A stretch of 64,000 nucleotides of DNA. It comes from Actinomycetota bacterium. Lineage in GTDB: Bacteria; Actinomycetota; Thermoleophilia; Gaiellales; Gaiellaceae. The notes below the pieces were generated by a model. It made no database searches. It was not told where the DNA came from and saw only the letters and a list, made by a program, of their open reading frames with translations. Below, piece by piece: positions 17,774-26,508 of the stretch (the stretch's first letter is position 1; every line of letters starts with the position of its first letter). The position numbers and the translations under genes are program-made. The stretch spans positions 183,064-247,063 of the forward strand of contig PMNA01000013.1 of NCBI GenBank assembly GCA_003162055.1, in the 5' to 3' direction.

Positions 17774-19223
17774 ATACGGTCTTCCAAGCCCGAGCGGAGC
17801 GCTTATCGCCGGATATGACTACCAGCACCTCTTCACATGGCTTCAGGCGCTGGGGCTACTTCGGGAAGAGGAAGGCATAACGCGCATCGGGCTTGAAGTC
17901 GGCGGCCAACACAACGTCGACGATCTCGTTGTTCATCACAAGGAACCCCCGACTCTCTACTACCAGGTCAAGTTTGTAATGGCCCAAGGAGAACCTCTCA
18001 GCCACGAGTGGTTTACCGATTCGGGCGGAGCAACTAAAAGTCCGCTACAACGCTTTTACGAGAGCTTCGTCAAGCTCTCCGATGGTGACGTTCGCCCGGA
18101 GATGGCCTTGGAGACGAATCGCTGGCCGGTCGCCGGCGACCCGATACTGAGCTACGTGGATGGCCAGACGCACAAGTTAGTCCCGCGCCTCCCGCTAGCC
18201 GCGGCTGGCTCAGCCTCCGGGGCAGTACGGCGCGAGTGGGCGGAGCATCTAGGGATTGACGAGCCTGCGCTCTACGAGATGCTCGGGCATCTCGCCATCT
18301 GCGCCGGGCGAGGCTCGCTCGAAGATCTCCGCGAACGCTGCTGCTGGCGTATGTGCTCGGTTGGCCTGCTCGATGATCTGGATTCGGTCGATGTCGGCAT
18401 GGGCGAGATACGCCGCCTCATCCGCGAGGGTGTTCGCGCACTTGACGTCGAACGTCTGAGGGCGATCATCGCCAGTAAGCGACTTGAGCGGGGCGCTGCG
18501 CGTGCCACGCTTCTTGTCCAGCAGATAAAGAAAGATCCGTGGCCAGAACTCGCGACCGCCTCTGTCGACTGGGTTGATCTGTTCGAGGGAGATGCTCCCG
18601 AGGAGCGACGGCAGCTTCGCGACCCGAGTGGATGGAACGGCGTCCTTCGTTCTCAGCTACGTGAGGCTCGTGCGGAGATTGAACGCAGTGGCCTTCTCGA
18701 CGTTCTAGTCGTCGGGGCGATGCGACTGTCCACTGGCCTAGTCGTTGGTGCCGAGATGGCCAATGTCGCCGGGTTCTCAGTGGCGATTCGTCAAGGCGAT
18801 GAAGAGTGGTCGAGCACCGGAGAGAAGGGAAAGGCTGACCTCGAGGTAGAGAGCACTGAGGTCGGGGCGGGGCAAGAACTCGCTATCGGCATCAGTATCG
18901 CCACTGACCTAAGCGAGGACGTTCTTCCCTTCCTCGAAAACGAGGCTGCCACCGTTGGCCGGTTCGTGAACTTCCATCTCGCGTGCGGCGTCGGGCGAGA
19001 CGTAATCAGAGGGTCTGCGGAGGCTCGTGCGCTAGCTCAGTACCTGCTCGATGCAATTAGGAGCGCTAGCCGTGGATTCAACCGTGTCCACCTGTTCGTC
19101 GCCTGTCCACTGGGTCTAGCGCTTATGCTCGGCCACGTCTGGAATCGGATGCCCGAGACTCAGCTCTACGACGATCTCGGCTATGGGCGAGGATACGCGC
19201 CGACGTTCTTTTTGCACGGCTAG
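17763..19223 (+). CDS. cap4: Cap4-like effector: DUF4297-type nuclease plus SAVED domain
   Basis: The killing component of the CBASS operon. The preferred start is ATG 17763 (MTAEYGLPSPSG), giving 486 residues. The N-terminal domain shows the DUF4297 dsDNA endonuclease pattern: GYDYQHLFTWLQAL, NVDDLVV and YYQVKF (the D...QxK form of a PD-(D/E)XK site). The C-terminal part ends with VHLFVACPLGLALMLGHVW and GRGYAPTFFL, as in the ligand-binding SAVED domain. Binding of the cyclic product would trigger indiscriminate DNA cutting. It is the last gene of the operon; no clear hairpin terminator was seen. Confidence 0.83.
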   Translation: MTAEYGLPSPSGALIAGYDYQHLFTWLQALGLLREEEGITRIGLEVGGQHNVDDLVVHHKEPPTLYYQVKFVMAQGEPLSHEWFTDSGGATKSPLQRFYESFVKLSDGDVRPEMALETNRWPVAGDPILSYVDGQTHKLVPRLPLAAAGSASGAVRREWAEHLGIDEPALYEMLGHLAICAGRGSLEDLRERCCWRMCSVGLLDDLDSVDVGMGEIRRLIREGVRALDVERLRAIIASKRLERGAARATLLVQQIKKDPWPELATASVDWVDLFEGDAPEERRQLRDPSGWNGVLRSQLREARAEIERSGLLDVLVVGAMRLSTGLVVGAEMANVAGFSVAIRQGDEEWSSTGEKGKADLEVESTEVGAGQELAIGISIATDLSEDVLPFLENEAATVGRFVNFHLACGVGRDVIRGSAEARALAQYLLDAIRSASRGFNRVHLFVACPLGLALMLGHVWNRMPETQLYDDLGYGRGYAPTFFLHG

Positions 19224-19392
19224 CTTGAGCGCGCGCGCCACTATGAATCATGCGAGGATTGCCGTCTAGGAGTATGGAGGCACCGAAGACCGCTACTCCG
19301 CCGATTAGCGACACGAGGCCGGCAATCGGAGCAAAGGCGAGGATCACCCCGCACATCATTCCGAAGGGAATCGCTAGTGCTTCAGCCTTCAT
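19123..19392 (-). CDS. Possible small membrane protein
   Basis: An 89-residue ORF whose first 45 residues form two hydrophobic helices (PFGMMCGVILAFAPIAGLVSL, GGVAVFGASILL). The Arg-rich rest overlaps the end of cap4 on the opposite strand by 100 bases and looks like shadow sequence. No ribosome-binding site is obvious. It is either a real two-helix protein with an accidental tail or a decayed gene. Confidence 0.35.
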   Translation of the reverse strand: MKAEALAIPFGMMCGVILAFAPIAGLVSLIGGVAVFGASILLDGNPRMIHSGARAQASRAKRTSARILAHSRDRRRAESRASDSRRGRA

Positions 19393-19454
19393 GCATTTAG
19401 TATGCGTCTGCTTGATCTAGCGCAACCGAGTTTCCGCGATTGGAGATAACTAGC

Positions 19455-19790
19455 TTGAGTCCTCTGTACGCGATAGCTGTTGGAGCGATCCCGTCGGTGC
19501 TGGCTTTCGCATATCAGCTGAACATGCATCGCCAGGTCCCACCAGGGAACCGCTTACTAGCACTAATCGCCACGATCGTTCCGTCTGCGGCCTGGGTTGT
19601 GAGCATCATCGTCGTGGTGCGCAATGAGCCTCCCGGCGACATCGTTCGCTGGGTCGTGGTACTCGGCATCGCCCTTCCGTCGATCTACGTGTTTCAGAAA
19701 ACGCTCTTGTTGCTTTGGCGTTGGCCTTGGCCCCCGGGCAAAGCGCAGGAAGCTGCAGATCGGATGAAGCTTCCCGAGGACGATTTGTAG
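19455..19790 (+). CDS. Small membrane protein of unknown function
   Basis: A GGAG sequence nine bases ahead favours the TTG at 19455 over the track start at 19440. The 111-residue product has three hydrophobic helices (YAIAVGAIPSVLAFAY, LIATIVPSAAWVVSIIVVV, WVVVLGIALPSIYVF) and a short charged tail. No family recognised. It is not obviously part of the CBASS operon, being 230 bases after its stop. Confidence 0.55.
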   Translation: MSPLYAIAVGAIPSVLAFAYQLNMHRQVPPGNRLLALIATIVPSAAWVVSIIVVVRNEPPGDIVRWVVVLGIALPSIYVFQKTLLLLWRWPWPPGKAQEAADRMKLPEDDL

Positions 19791-19801
19791 TTGCCGGCGC
19801 C

Positions 19802-19915
19802 TCACATGTAGTACGCGTACGTAGGCTCGACGTATGAGCCGTCGGGCAGGTGCTTGATGATGTCGGCGACCTGCCGGGCTGTTCGTAGCGTCACCGACTT
19901 CGCGAAGGCCGATTC
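19802..19915 (-). pseudogene. Possible 3' remnant of a coding sequence
   Basis: Reading leftward there is an open stretch of 37 codons with natural-looking composition (RQVADIIKHLPDGSYVEPTY) ending at a TGA at 19804-19802. It begins where the DUF4236 gene ends and has no start of its own beyond an internal GTG. It is probably the tail of a lost gene, or a small protein using that GTG. Confidence 0.25.
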
Positions 19916-20913
19916 TATTCTCCGGCTAGCTCGGCCAGTCTCTCCCTCACACCTTCGAAGTTCGAGTCCTCCGCCAGGATTCGCTCGAGGTCTTTCCTCG
20001 CCATCCCCTTCTTTCCCTGAGCCAGGAAGTTCGTCGCCCGCTCGAGAAGAGCGTGGTGACGGATCGCCGCGTCGCGCGAGCGTGACTTGAGCGCTGCTTT
20101 GAAGGACTCGTGGGCGGCATCAAGGAAGCCCTGCTCTCTGAGCGCGACGCCGCGGAAGACGAGAAGAAGCGCGCTCGCGTCGTCTTCGTTTGCAACCTTC
20201 TCGGTCAACTCTACGACTTCATCGAAGCGTTTCATCTGGGCGTAGAGCTCGGCGAGAGAGACGGCGCAGTAGGTTGAGGGCTCGAGCTGCTCAACCGTAT
20301 CTGCCGCCTTCTCCAGTTCGCCCTCGAGCTGGTAGATCTCGGCCAGTGCTAGACCAACTGCATCGCGATTGAGGGGGAGATCTGCGGTCACTCCATCGGC
20401 GATGTTGATCTGGGCATACCCGTGGACATAGCGACTGAAGAAAGGAGTCGTAGCTGGGTCCTGGCTGGTGGCGAACACGCTCTCGAGGCATCCCTTGGCC
20501 TTATCCCGCTCGTCGTTCAGAAGTAACAGCCCGGCGAGCGTGTAGGCGGGAACCCTGAAACCGGCGTCCTGATCGCCCACGGCCTTCATCGCGAGCGCGT
20601 CCTGCTTCTGAACTGCCTTGTAGAGGTCTTTCTCCCCACGAGGGGCGAAGAGACCAGGTTTCGTCGGCCTAGCGACCGGAGCCGAAGGAGCCGAGTGCGG
20701 ACGGGCCGCCTGCTTCTTACCGCCCCTCGTCTTCTGGTAATAGAGGCCGGAGACGCCGGAACTAGCGCTAACGGTTCGTCGACCACTTGAATGGACGCTG
20801 TATCGAGGCCCGGCTCCGCGCGCGCCCACGGTCATCCCCGCACCTCTTTTCGTGACGTTCAGTCGGACGCCCGGCGCGACTTTGAAGGACTTGCGAACCC
20901 GAAACCCGCCCAT
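19915..20913 (-). CDS. DUF4236 plus TPR-repeat protein
   Basis: The start is placed at Met 17 of the track ORF (MGGFRVRKSFKV), the usual DUF4236 beginning, giving 332 residues. The DUF4236 segment (KVAPGVRLNVTKRGAGMTVG, then a GLYYQK motif) is followed by a Lys/Pro linker. From about residue 95 there are repeated helix pairs of TPR type, for example AEIYQLEGELEKAADTVEQ and RGVALREQGFLDAAHESFKAAL. It is probably a cytosolic scaffold. The gene stands alone and is divergent from the DUF4238 gene. Confidence 0.75.
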   Translation of the reverse strand: MGGFRVRKSFKVAPGVRLNVTKRGAGMTVGARGAGPRYSVHSSGRRTVSASSGVSGLYYQKTRGGKKQAARPHSAPSAPVARPTKPGLFAPRGEKDLYKAVQKQDALAMKAVGDQDAGFRVPAYTLAGLLLLNDERDKAKGCLESVFATSQDPATTPFFSRYVHGYAQINIADGVTADLPLNRDAVGLALAEIYQLEGELEKAADTVEQLEPSTYCAVSLAELYAQMKRFDEVVELTEKVANEDDASALLLVFRGVALREQGFLDAAHESFKAALKSRSRDAAIRHHALLERATNFLAQGKKGMARKDLERILAEDSNFEGVRERLAELAGE

Positions 20914-20992
20914 CGTCTGCTCCTTCGGTAGCTGAAGGTCGAGCCTATCGCCCGGAGTCAAGGGAATCCAGGTAGGCAGCTACTGTTGCAGG

Positions 20993-22312
20993 ATGGGTCA
21001 GTTCGATCACATCGTTGCTGCTCTGAACGCGAGCCCGATCACGGCGGCCTTCAAGGAGATGGCCGAGGCGAACGATTTCAGTCGTCTCGACAAGAGCGAT
21101 GCGATACGTCACCACTTTCTACCCCAGTTCATGCTCCGGGAGTTCGCCCATACACATGCCGGGAAGGACTGCCTCTTCCAAATGGAGGCGAAGAGCCGCA
21201 GGGCCCCGCGGCGGGTAGACGTGAAAACGGCCGCTTCGCGCCGACGCCTATACGCTGCACCAGATGATGACGGCGAGTTATCGAACCGAAATGAAGCGTA
21301 CCTTGCACTGATCGAGGATCACGCGGCCCCGGCCTTACGTCAGCTGATCAGCGACCCGACTTCGATTTCGGCGGGGCAACGAGCAACCATCGCCATTTTC
21401 GTTGCCGTCCAAACGATGCGGACGCCGGCTGCGGCGGAGCAGGTGACGGAAGTGGCGAATATGGCGTTTCAGACCTGGGCGGCTGAGATCTACTCGGATA
21501 AAGAGGCGTTTGCGGCGCGCCATCGTGAGTTCTCCGGGGGCGACCCGAGCGACGAAGAAGTCGAGGCTTTTCGACAGGAAATGATCGCGAGCGTTCGGGA
21601 TGGGCGAGTCCGCCTGGCTGGTCAGGCCGCTGCGCTCTCTTCCGGCCTCACTCATGCAATCGAGATCGTTCCGATGTTGATCGAGTTCGACTGGACGCTC
21701 CTTCAGGCTCCCAGCGGCGGGTTCATCACCTCCGACCGCGCGTACGCCATCCATGACCCTGCTCCACGGTTTCCTTGGGGGCATCAAGCTCTACTCAGCT
21801 CTGAAAAGAGCGAGACGACGATGCCCCTCGGCGACAAAACTTGCCTGCTCATGCGACCGACGCCGATGGGTTGCGGTCTTCATGTGAGGGAGGCGTCGGC
21901 GAAAGAGATCGAGACGATCAACCTGAGGACGTACGGATGGGCCGATGAGTATCTGTTCGCCCGAACGCAGGATGCGCTCGCTGAAGTGCGGAAGGCGGCG
22001 AAACGAAGACCCGGAGACGTCGTGCGACCAAAGCCCTTTGCACGAGTCGTTCTGCTCGACCGTGATCCGGACGACAACTCTCTTGCCGAGGAAAACATAC
22101 GACGTGGCTGGCCGCCCTGGCTCTCAGATGAGGCAGGCGACCCTCACGACTACATGATCATCCCTAGCGACAAGCCACATCCGGAGTTACTCGCCCGAGT
22201 CGAGGATCTCACCGAGCAGCGCGCACGGAAACGGGCCGGAGCCGGTCCAGATGAACCGTTTGAGGGAGGACTCACGAGCATCGAGCTGCATCCGTTCGAT
22301 ATCGAGCCTTAA
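20993..22312 (+). CDS. DUF4238 domain protein
   Basis: A 439-residue protein. The N-terminal HHFLPQFMLREFA motif and the RQLISD...ISAGQRATIAIFVAVQTMRTP region identify the DUF4238 family, which has no established function but is common in variable genome regions. Two further family-like blocks are the FDWTLLQAPSGGFITSDRA segment and the VREASAKEIETINLRTYGWADEYLFA region. There is no signal peptide. It is convergent with the nuclease gene downstream, 26 bases between stops. Confidence 0.75.
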   Translation: MGQFDHIVAALNASPITAAFKEMAEANDFSRLDKSDAIRHHFLPQFMLREFAHTHAGKDCLFQMEAKSRRAPRRVDVKTAASRRRLYAAPDDDGELSNRNEAYLALIEDHAAPALRQLISDPTSISAGQRATIAIFVAVQTMRTPAAAEQVTEVANMAFQTWAAEIYSDKEAFAARHREFSGGDPSDEEVEAFRQEMIASVRDGRVRLAGQAAALSSGLTHAIEIVPMLIEFDWTLLQAPSGGFITSDRAYAIHDPAPRFPWGHQALLSSEKSETTMPLGDKTCLLMRPTPMGCGLHVREASAKEIETINLRTYGWADEYLFARTQDALAEVRKAAKRRPGDVVRPKPFARVVLLDRDPDDNSLAEENIRRGWPPWLSDEAGDPHDYMIIPSDKPHPELLARVEDLTEQRARKRAGAGPDEPFEGGLTSIELHPFDIEP

Positions 22313-22337
22313 AGCGGTTTGAGGTAATCGCGAAGGT

Positions 22338-23399
22338 CTACTCGCTGGCCTGACCGCCCCGCCACCGAAACGCGCGCCGAAAGCCGGCTTGCTCGGCCTC
22401 CTCGACCGTTCGGGCGTAGAACTCGCCGCGTTCCGTGTGCACGACCGTCGCGTCGTACATCTGGTCGAAAGGAAGGTGATAGATCTTCTCGCCTGTGGTC
22501 ATCGAGACGTTGCACTTGATGCAGGGGTTGCTCTCGTCCAGGGCAAATCCCTCATCGACCTTGATCTCGAGCCTCTGAGCGAAGGCTCGAGCTCGTTCAG
22601 AGAGCTTGGTCGTCGTTACGAACCGGCCGGTGACGCTGGCGTCAGGGTTGTCGATCCGAAATGCGGTGACGGTGCCGAAGAGCTGGAAGACGTGCTTCTC
22701 GTGGATTGTCTTCTCCCTTGCCCAGCGCTTGCACTGGGTCACCTCGATCAGCCCGTCCTTAAGCGCAATCACGTCACGACCGAGATCCTCGAGACCTTTC
22801 TCGATGCCGTAGTAGCTGACATCGAAGCCGTCGGCCTCGTAGAGGTAGCCGACGTAGCGTTCGTAGTCGCGGCCGACCTGCCATCTCGACTTCTTCGCCT
22901 TCCAGTAGCGATCGAGGGCCCGTTGGTTTCTGGCGACTGGGGGCAGCGATGCCCATCCCTCGCGCGTCAGCCACTCGGAAACTGGGTCATCGGTGGTGTC
23001 CACGTCTGCGGAGGCGAGCTTGACGTAGCTCTCCTCCTCTTCGAGGTCGCGGAGTTCCGTCAGCCAAGGCACGTGCCACTCGTAAAGCTTGAGGAGCTGC
23101 TCGAGATACTTCGCACGCTTGCGGATTACCGCCAGCTCCTTGCTCTTAGCCCGAACGACCTCCGCCGATTGGTATGCCGGGTGCGACTTCCGGATGAGAT
23201 CGTCGGCTTCGATCTTTCCACGAGCGAGTTCGTACTCCGCCCATGCCTCGGCGATCAGCTCGATGCCGGCGAAGCGGTTCTCAAGCATCGTCTCGAGCAG
23301 CTTCTGACCCTCTTCAATCCTCTCCGCGAGAGCTCGCGCGTCGGCGGTCACCTTCGTGAAGTGCCGAAGCGACTTCTCCACCTCCTGCGGCAGGAACAT
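22338..23399 (-). CDS. PD-(D/E)XK restriction-endonuclease-like protein
   Basis: A 353-residue protein with a helical, partly coiled N-terminal half and a C-terminal Mrr-like nuclease domain. The motif set is ERYVGYLYEADGFDVSYYG, then GRDVIALKDGLIEVTQCKRW, giving the Asp and the QxK of the active site. HVFQLFGTVTAF and a Cys pair (PCIKCNVSM) follow. It should cut DNA, but its specificity is unknown. The start overlaps the stop of the small membrane gene upstream, so the two are translationally coupled and may form a membrane-tethered pair. Confidence 0.75.
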   Translation of the reverse strand: MFLPQEVEKSLRHFTKVTADARALAERIEEGQKLLETMLENRFAGIELIAEAWAEYELARGKIEADDLIRKSHPAYQSAEVVRAKSKELAVIRKRAKYLEQLLKLYEWHVPWLTELRDLEEEESYVKLASADVDTTDDPVSEWLTREGWASLPPVARNQRALDRYWKAKKSRWQVGRDYERYVGYLYEADGFDVSYYGIEKGLEDLGRDVIALKDGLIEVTQCKRWAREKTIHEKHVFQLFGTVTAFRIDNPDASVTGRFVTTTKLSERARAFAQRLEIKVDEGFALDESNPCIKCNVSMTTGEKIYHLPFDQMYDATVVHTERGEFYARTVEEAEQAGFRRAFRWRGGQASE

Positions 23400-23656
23400 C
23401 AGTACCTCTCCGCCGCCGGCTTCCGTCCTCGCTCGATCGGATACTCGTCCGCTTCGAGCGGGAGTCGCCCATCAGGCGGGCGGGGGAAGCGCTCATAGAA
23501 AGAGGCGATTGCGCGCTCCAGACCTTCGATCTCAAGTAGCGCCCGCGCAGTGGCCCGGCGCAGGCGCGAGAGGATGTACTGGTACCGGGCCATCTCCACA
23601 CCAATCCAGGCGCCGACTGCGAGAACGACCAACAGCACGAGGACGCCGCTACTCAT
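23399..23656 (-). CDS. Small single-pass membrane protein coupled to the nuclease gene
   Basis: An 85-residue protein with one N-terminal helix (GVLVLLVVLAVGAWIGVEMA), then a basic helical cytosolic part and a proline-rich tail. Its stop overlaps the nuclease ATG. The topology (short exterior, cytosolic tail) suits an anchor or inhibitor of the nuclease. Not recognised as a known family. Confidence 0.6.
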   Translation of the reverse strand: MSSGVLVLLVVLAVGAWIGVEMARYQYILSRLRRATARALLEIEGLERAIASFYERFPRPPDGRLPLEADEYPIERGRKPAAERY

Positions 23657-23846
23657 TGTCTGAATACCTCACGCGACCACCCTACGCGCCCGGTTGGGCC
23701 GATTTCAACAACCGGAAATTAAGCCCCGCAGCGCATCAACGGAAATTGAGAACGAACGCTCGTTTGGGGCCATAGCTATCGCTCAACCGCGTGGCGTCGT
23801 GTGACGCGCGGCACTTGTCTCTCTCTTCCACAACGGGTGGAAACGC

Positions 23847-24191
23847 GTGCGCGGGTACATGATCGCTTCATATCGCTTTCTTTCAGGAGGTCGCTATCGA
23901 CAGGTCGCCTACGTTCTACGAGTTTCGGGTGAAGCTCAAGGGGGCCTTCGCGTCCATAGCCAAGACGCGCATGACTCGCCTTGGCGAGTGGCAGTACTCG
24001 ACGAAGAAACCCTCAGGTATCCGGGTCGATTCGCTCTGTTCTGCCCTTCTGGCGAAGATGTGCCTCAGGCCTTGCCCGACAAGCCAAAGACGCCGGCGGC
24101 GGGGAAACGAGCGAAAGAACAAAGCCCAGAAGATCTCAAGCCGACGAGCGAGACAGCCGAAGCGCCGACGCCTGCGCCCCTTCTGTCCTGA
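23847..24191 (+). CDS. Possible ORF upstream of and overlapping the zinc-ribbon gene
   Basis: A 114-codon frame whose second half reads like a natural charged, proline-rich tail ([18 protein letters not shown], ending [10 protein letters not shown]). The first half looks less protein-like than the frame used by the 23929 ORF ([19 protein letters not shown]). Codon quality seems to switch frame near 24,050, so this may be one older gene with a frameshift, followed by the separate zinc-ribbon gene. An AGGAGGT sequence at about 23,886 lacks a matching ATG/GTG/TTG at normal distance. Confidence 0.35.
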   Translation: MRGYMIASYRFLSGGRYRQVAYVLRVSGEAQGGLRVHSQDAHDSPWRVAVLDEETLRYPGRFALFCPSGEDVPQALPDKPKTPAAGKRAKEQSPEDLKPTSETAEAPTPAPLLS

Positions 24192-24486
24192 CTGCGGAGC
24201 GAAGATAGGCGAGCGCCACAAGGAGCGATGCGACGTCGAGCGCTGCTCTGTCTGCTTAAAGCAGCGCCTCCTCTGCGATTGCGAAGGCCACGATCCATGG
24301 GCCGAGGCCTGGGCAGGCGAGTGGCCGGGCGCGGCGGAATGTCGAGCAAGAGGATGGTGGGCGACGAGGTCTCCGGGACTCGGTTGGCAACCGTGCTCTC
24401 CGGAAACGCCAGGGGCAATCGAGGACATCAACCGTCTGACCGTATATCGGGAGGCCGGCGTTGATTGTTTGTACGAGGACGAGTGA
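23929..24486 (+). CDS. Zinc-ribbon protein with the EWPGxxECRxxGW motif
   Basis: The reliable part is the last 100 residues. Two zinc-binding clusters ([15 protein letters not shown], then CDC) are followed by [16 protein letters not shown] and [22 protein letters not shown]. Short proteins with this layout are frequent unknowns in actinobacterial genomes. The first 85 residues of the track ORF are Arg-rich and look like another frame, so the true start is unclear, probably near 24,170. A decayed copy of its last 33 residues lies at about 27,944-28,042. Confidence 0.6.
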   Translation: MKLKGAFASIAKTRMTRLGEWQYSTKKPSGIRVDSLCSALLAKMCLRPCPTSQRRRRRGNERKNKAQKISSRRARQPKRRRLRPFCPDCGAKIGERHKERCDVERCSVCLKQRLLCDCEGHDPWAEAWAGEWPGAAECRARGWWATRSPGLGWQPCSPETPGAIEDINRLTVYREAGVDCLYEDE

Positions 24487-24519
24487 GTAGGCCGTACGAC
24501 TGAACCGCTTGAACTCTCG

Positions 24520-26475
24520 CTACCAGCCTGACCGGATTTCCGGAAGGTCTTCTGGAAGCCATGGATGAAGACCATCTATGACTCTCTGGATCTGTCGCGT
24601 ATCTACCTCGATGCCGACTGCGACTTCCCGGCGGAGTCGAAGAGCCGAGGCTATCGCGGCGGCGAGTCCCTGAGAATCGATTGCTCGAGCGGCATCGAGC
24701 AATGCGCGAAGGGTCTTGAGCGACGTATTTATCGGCACCTCGGGGTTGAGCGCCTGGAGAGTGCTATACGCGAAGATCTTCTCCGCGTGCGCTTTCGACA
24801 CGAGCGGCGAACCATCGATCGTCCAAGCGGCCGTGGCGAGCGTGAATGCGATCGTCTTCTCCTGCTCGTCTTCGGCCTTGCCCCAGTTGCGAAACGGTGC
24901 GACGGGCCCAAAGGCGGTGTGGCTGCCGTCTTCGTCTGTGGCGTTGAGCTTCAGACTCTCGCAGCCTTCTGGCAACACTGACACGACGCTTGAGATCACG
25001 CCGGTCTTGTCCTGCCCGTCTCGATCGCCACTCGCAGTGAAGGCGCTTCCCTCTCTCGTCACTTCAACGTTATGCCAGCCGTTGAGGAGCAGCACGAACT
25101 TGATCCTTCCCTCGTCTCCGATGTCGATCTGGAGTAGCTCTTCCACGACGATCGAGTTTGCTCCAGCGGCGACGAGGGCTGCGATCGTCCCCCAGTACAT
25201 AGCCGTGATCGATTCGATGCCCGCGAGCGTGATATCCACAAGTTCATCGTCAGTCAGGTAATCGAGCTTGCCGCGGGTGCCAGTGAGGTGGACGCCTCCT
25301 TCATCGATCTCGAATGCTCTGTGAGCGTCGGCGTCGCGAAGCTTCGGGTCGAGGCCAAGGAGGAGATCGTCGTGCCCTTGTTGGGCCGCCTTATCCAGCA
25401 GGGCTCCGATATCGCGCCGTTGTTCGCTCGCATATGGACGTCTGTTTTCGACTGCGATCAGGGTCGCGAGCAACGGATGGGCGATGCGTTCGATCTGTCG
25501 AGCAGCGAGCCTGATCGCTGACTGCACATGGCGCCTGCGGTTCGTGCTCGCAGCCGTTACGGCAGTCGACTCGAAGCCGGCATCGAGCGCTTCTTGAGCC
25601 ACGCTCGCTAGATCTCGCCGCCACTGCTTATCGTCGAGCAACGCTTGTAGAGCAACATCATGGGGTGTGAGCTGCCGATACACGGTCTGCGACACAGCCC
25701 AGAAGCGCTGCTTGTTCATTGACGTCTCGACAGCGAAATCGAGCAGGCGGAGGGCTACGCCAAAGCCTTGTGGGCAGGTGATATCGCCTCCGGTGATTCG
25801 GTCGAAAAGCTCCGCGCCCTGAGTGTCGAGCGAGACCAAATCAGAGCTTCCCGAGAGCGCGGCGATGGCTTCCGCACCAGCGACTAGGCCATCATCCTCT
25901 TGCGAAGGGTCGCCTTCTGTCCGCTCCGACCACTCTGAGTGCTGGTTGAAGCGGTCGAGCACTTGTGCCGCTCTATCGAGGGCCGCCTGTCCACGAGCTT
26001 CCCCTTCCTTAGCCTCATCGATTGTCGGTGCGACGAGCGCTGATAGATAGGCGTCGCGGATCTCGTTATAGGCGGAGAGCACTTCGTCTACCGTGTCCCA
26101 AAGCGCATAGAGTGGTCGCAGTCGCCTCGTGTTTTCGACCCGTCCCTGAAGTGTCTCGAGGTCTCCTAAGGCATTCCGAAGACCGGCGGCGGCCTCGTCA
26201 ACGGATGCCTCCTCTACACGTCGGCAAGCTGCGACGAAGCTGTCTAACCAGGGACGAAGGACTCGAAAGGCCTCTTCGGCACGTAGGGGTTCTCCTTCTC
26301 GGTTGGGCTTTGGCCTAGATGCGCGGTCAACGATGGTTTGGCGCCGTTTTACGTTTTCGTCCACTTCGCCCTCTGGGACACAGGAACAGCTCGGACACCG
26401 CTGCGCGGTTTGACGCTCGGCGCCGCAAGCACAGAGAACCAGCGAAAAAGAGACCGAGAACTCACCCATCTTCAC
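24520..26475 (-). CDS. Large protein of unknown function with N-terminal Cys cluster
   Basis: A 651-residue protein, not recognised. It opens with a CACG...CPSC zinc-ribbon-like cluster within the first 30 residues, then a long helical region (about 60-200). The middle contains AFEIDEGGVHLTGTRGKLDY, and the latter half is mixed alpha/beta with a GDEGRIKFVLLLNGWHNVEV strand segment. There are no membrane helices. It lies 33 bases downstream of the 248-aa gene on the same strand, so the two probably form an operon. The gene context (restriction, CBASS, duplicated partner) suggests an accessory conflict function, which is only a guess. Confidence 0.65.
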   Translation of the reverse strand: MKMGEFSVSFSLVLCACGAERQTAQRCPSCSCVPEGEVDENVKRRQTIVDRASRPKPNREGEPLRAEEAFRVLRPWLDSFVAACRRVEEASVDEAAAGLRNALGDLETLQGRVENTRRLRPLYALWDTVDEVLSAYNEIRDAYLSALVAPTIDEAKEGEARGQAALDRAAQVLDRFNQHSEWSERTEGDPSQEDDGLVAGAEAIAALSGSSDLVSLDTQGAELFDRITGGDITCPQGFGVALRLLDFAVETSMNKQRFWAVSQTVYRQLTPHDVALQALLDDKQWRRDLASVAQEALDAGFESTAVTAASTNRRRHVQSAIRLAARQIERIAHPLLATLIAVENRRPYASEQRRDIGALLDKAAQQGHDDLLLGLDPKLRDADAHRAFEIDEGGVHLTGTRGKLDYLTDDELVDITLAGIESITAMYWGTIAALVAAGANSIVVEELLQIDIGDEGRIKFVLLLNGWHNVEVTREGSAFTASGDRDGQDKTGVISSVVSVLPEGCESLKLNATDEDGSHTAFGPVAPFRNWGKAEDEQEKTIAFTLATAAWTIDGSPLVSKAHAEKIFAYSTLQALNPEVPINTSLKTLRALLDAARAIDSQGLAAAIASALRLRREVAVGIEVDTRQIQRVIDGLHPWLPEDLPEIRSGW

Positions 26476-26508
26476 AGAATGCCTATCGGCTCGGCGCGAT
26501 TCTGGCTA

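Noticed and set aside
19945-19985. GTTCGAGTCC, resembling a tRNA T-loop
   Set aside because: It lies inside the DUF4236-TPR gene in a well-supported frame, and no acceptor or anticodon stem can be built around it.
22389-23498. 369-codon rightward ORF opposite the nuclease gene
   Set aside because: Looks smooth but has no recognisable motif, while the opposite frame has the QxK nuclease site and a coupled partner gene.
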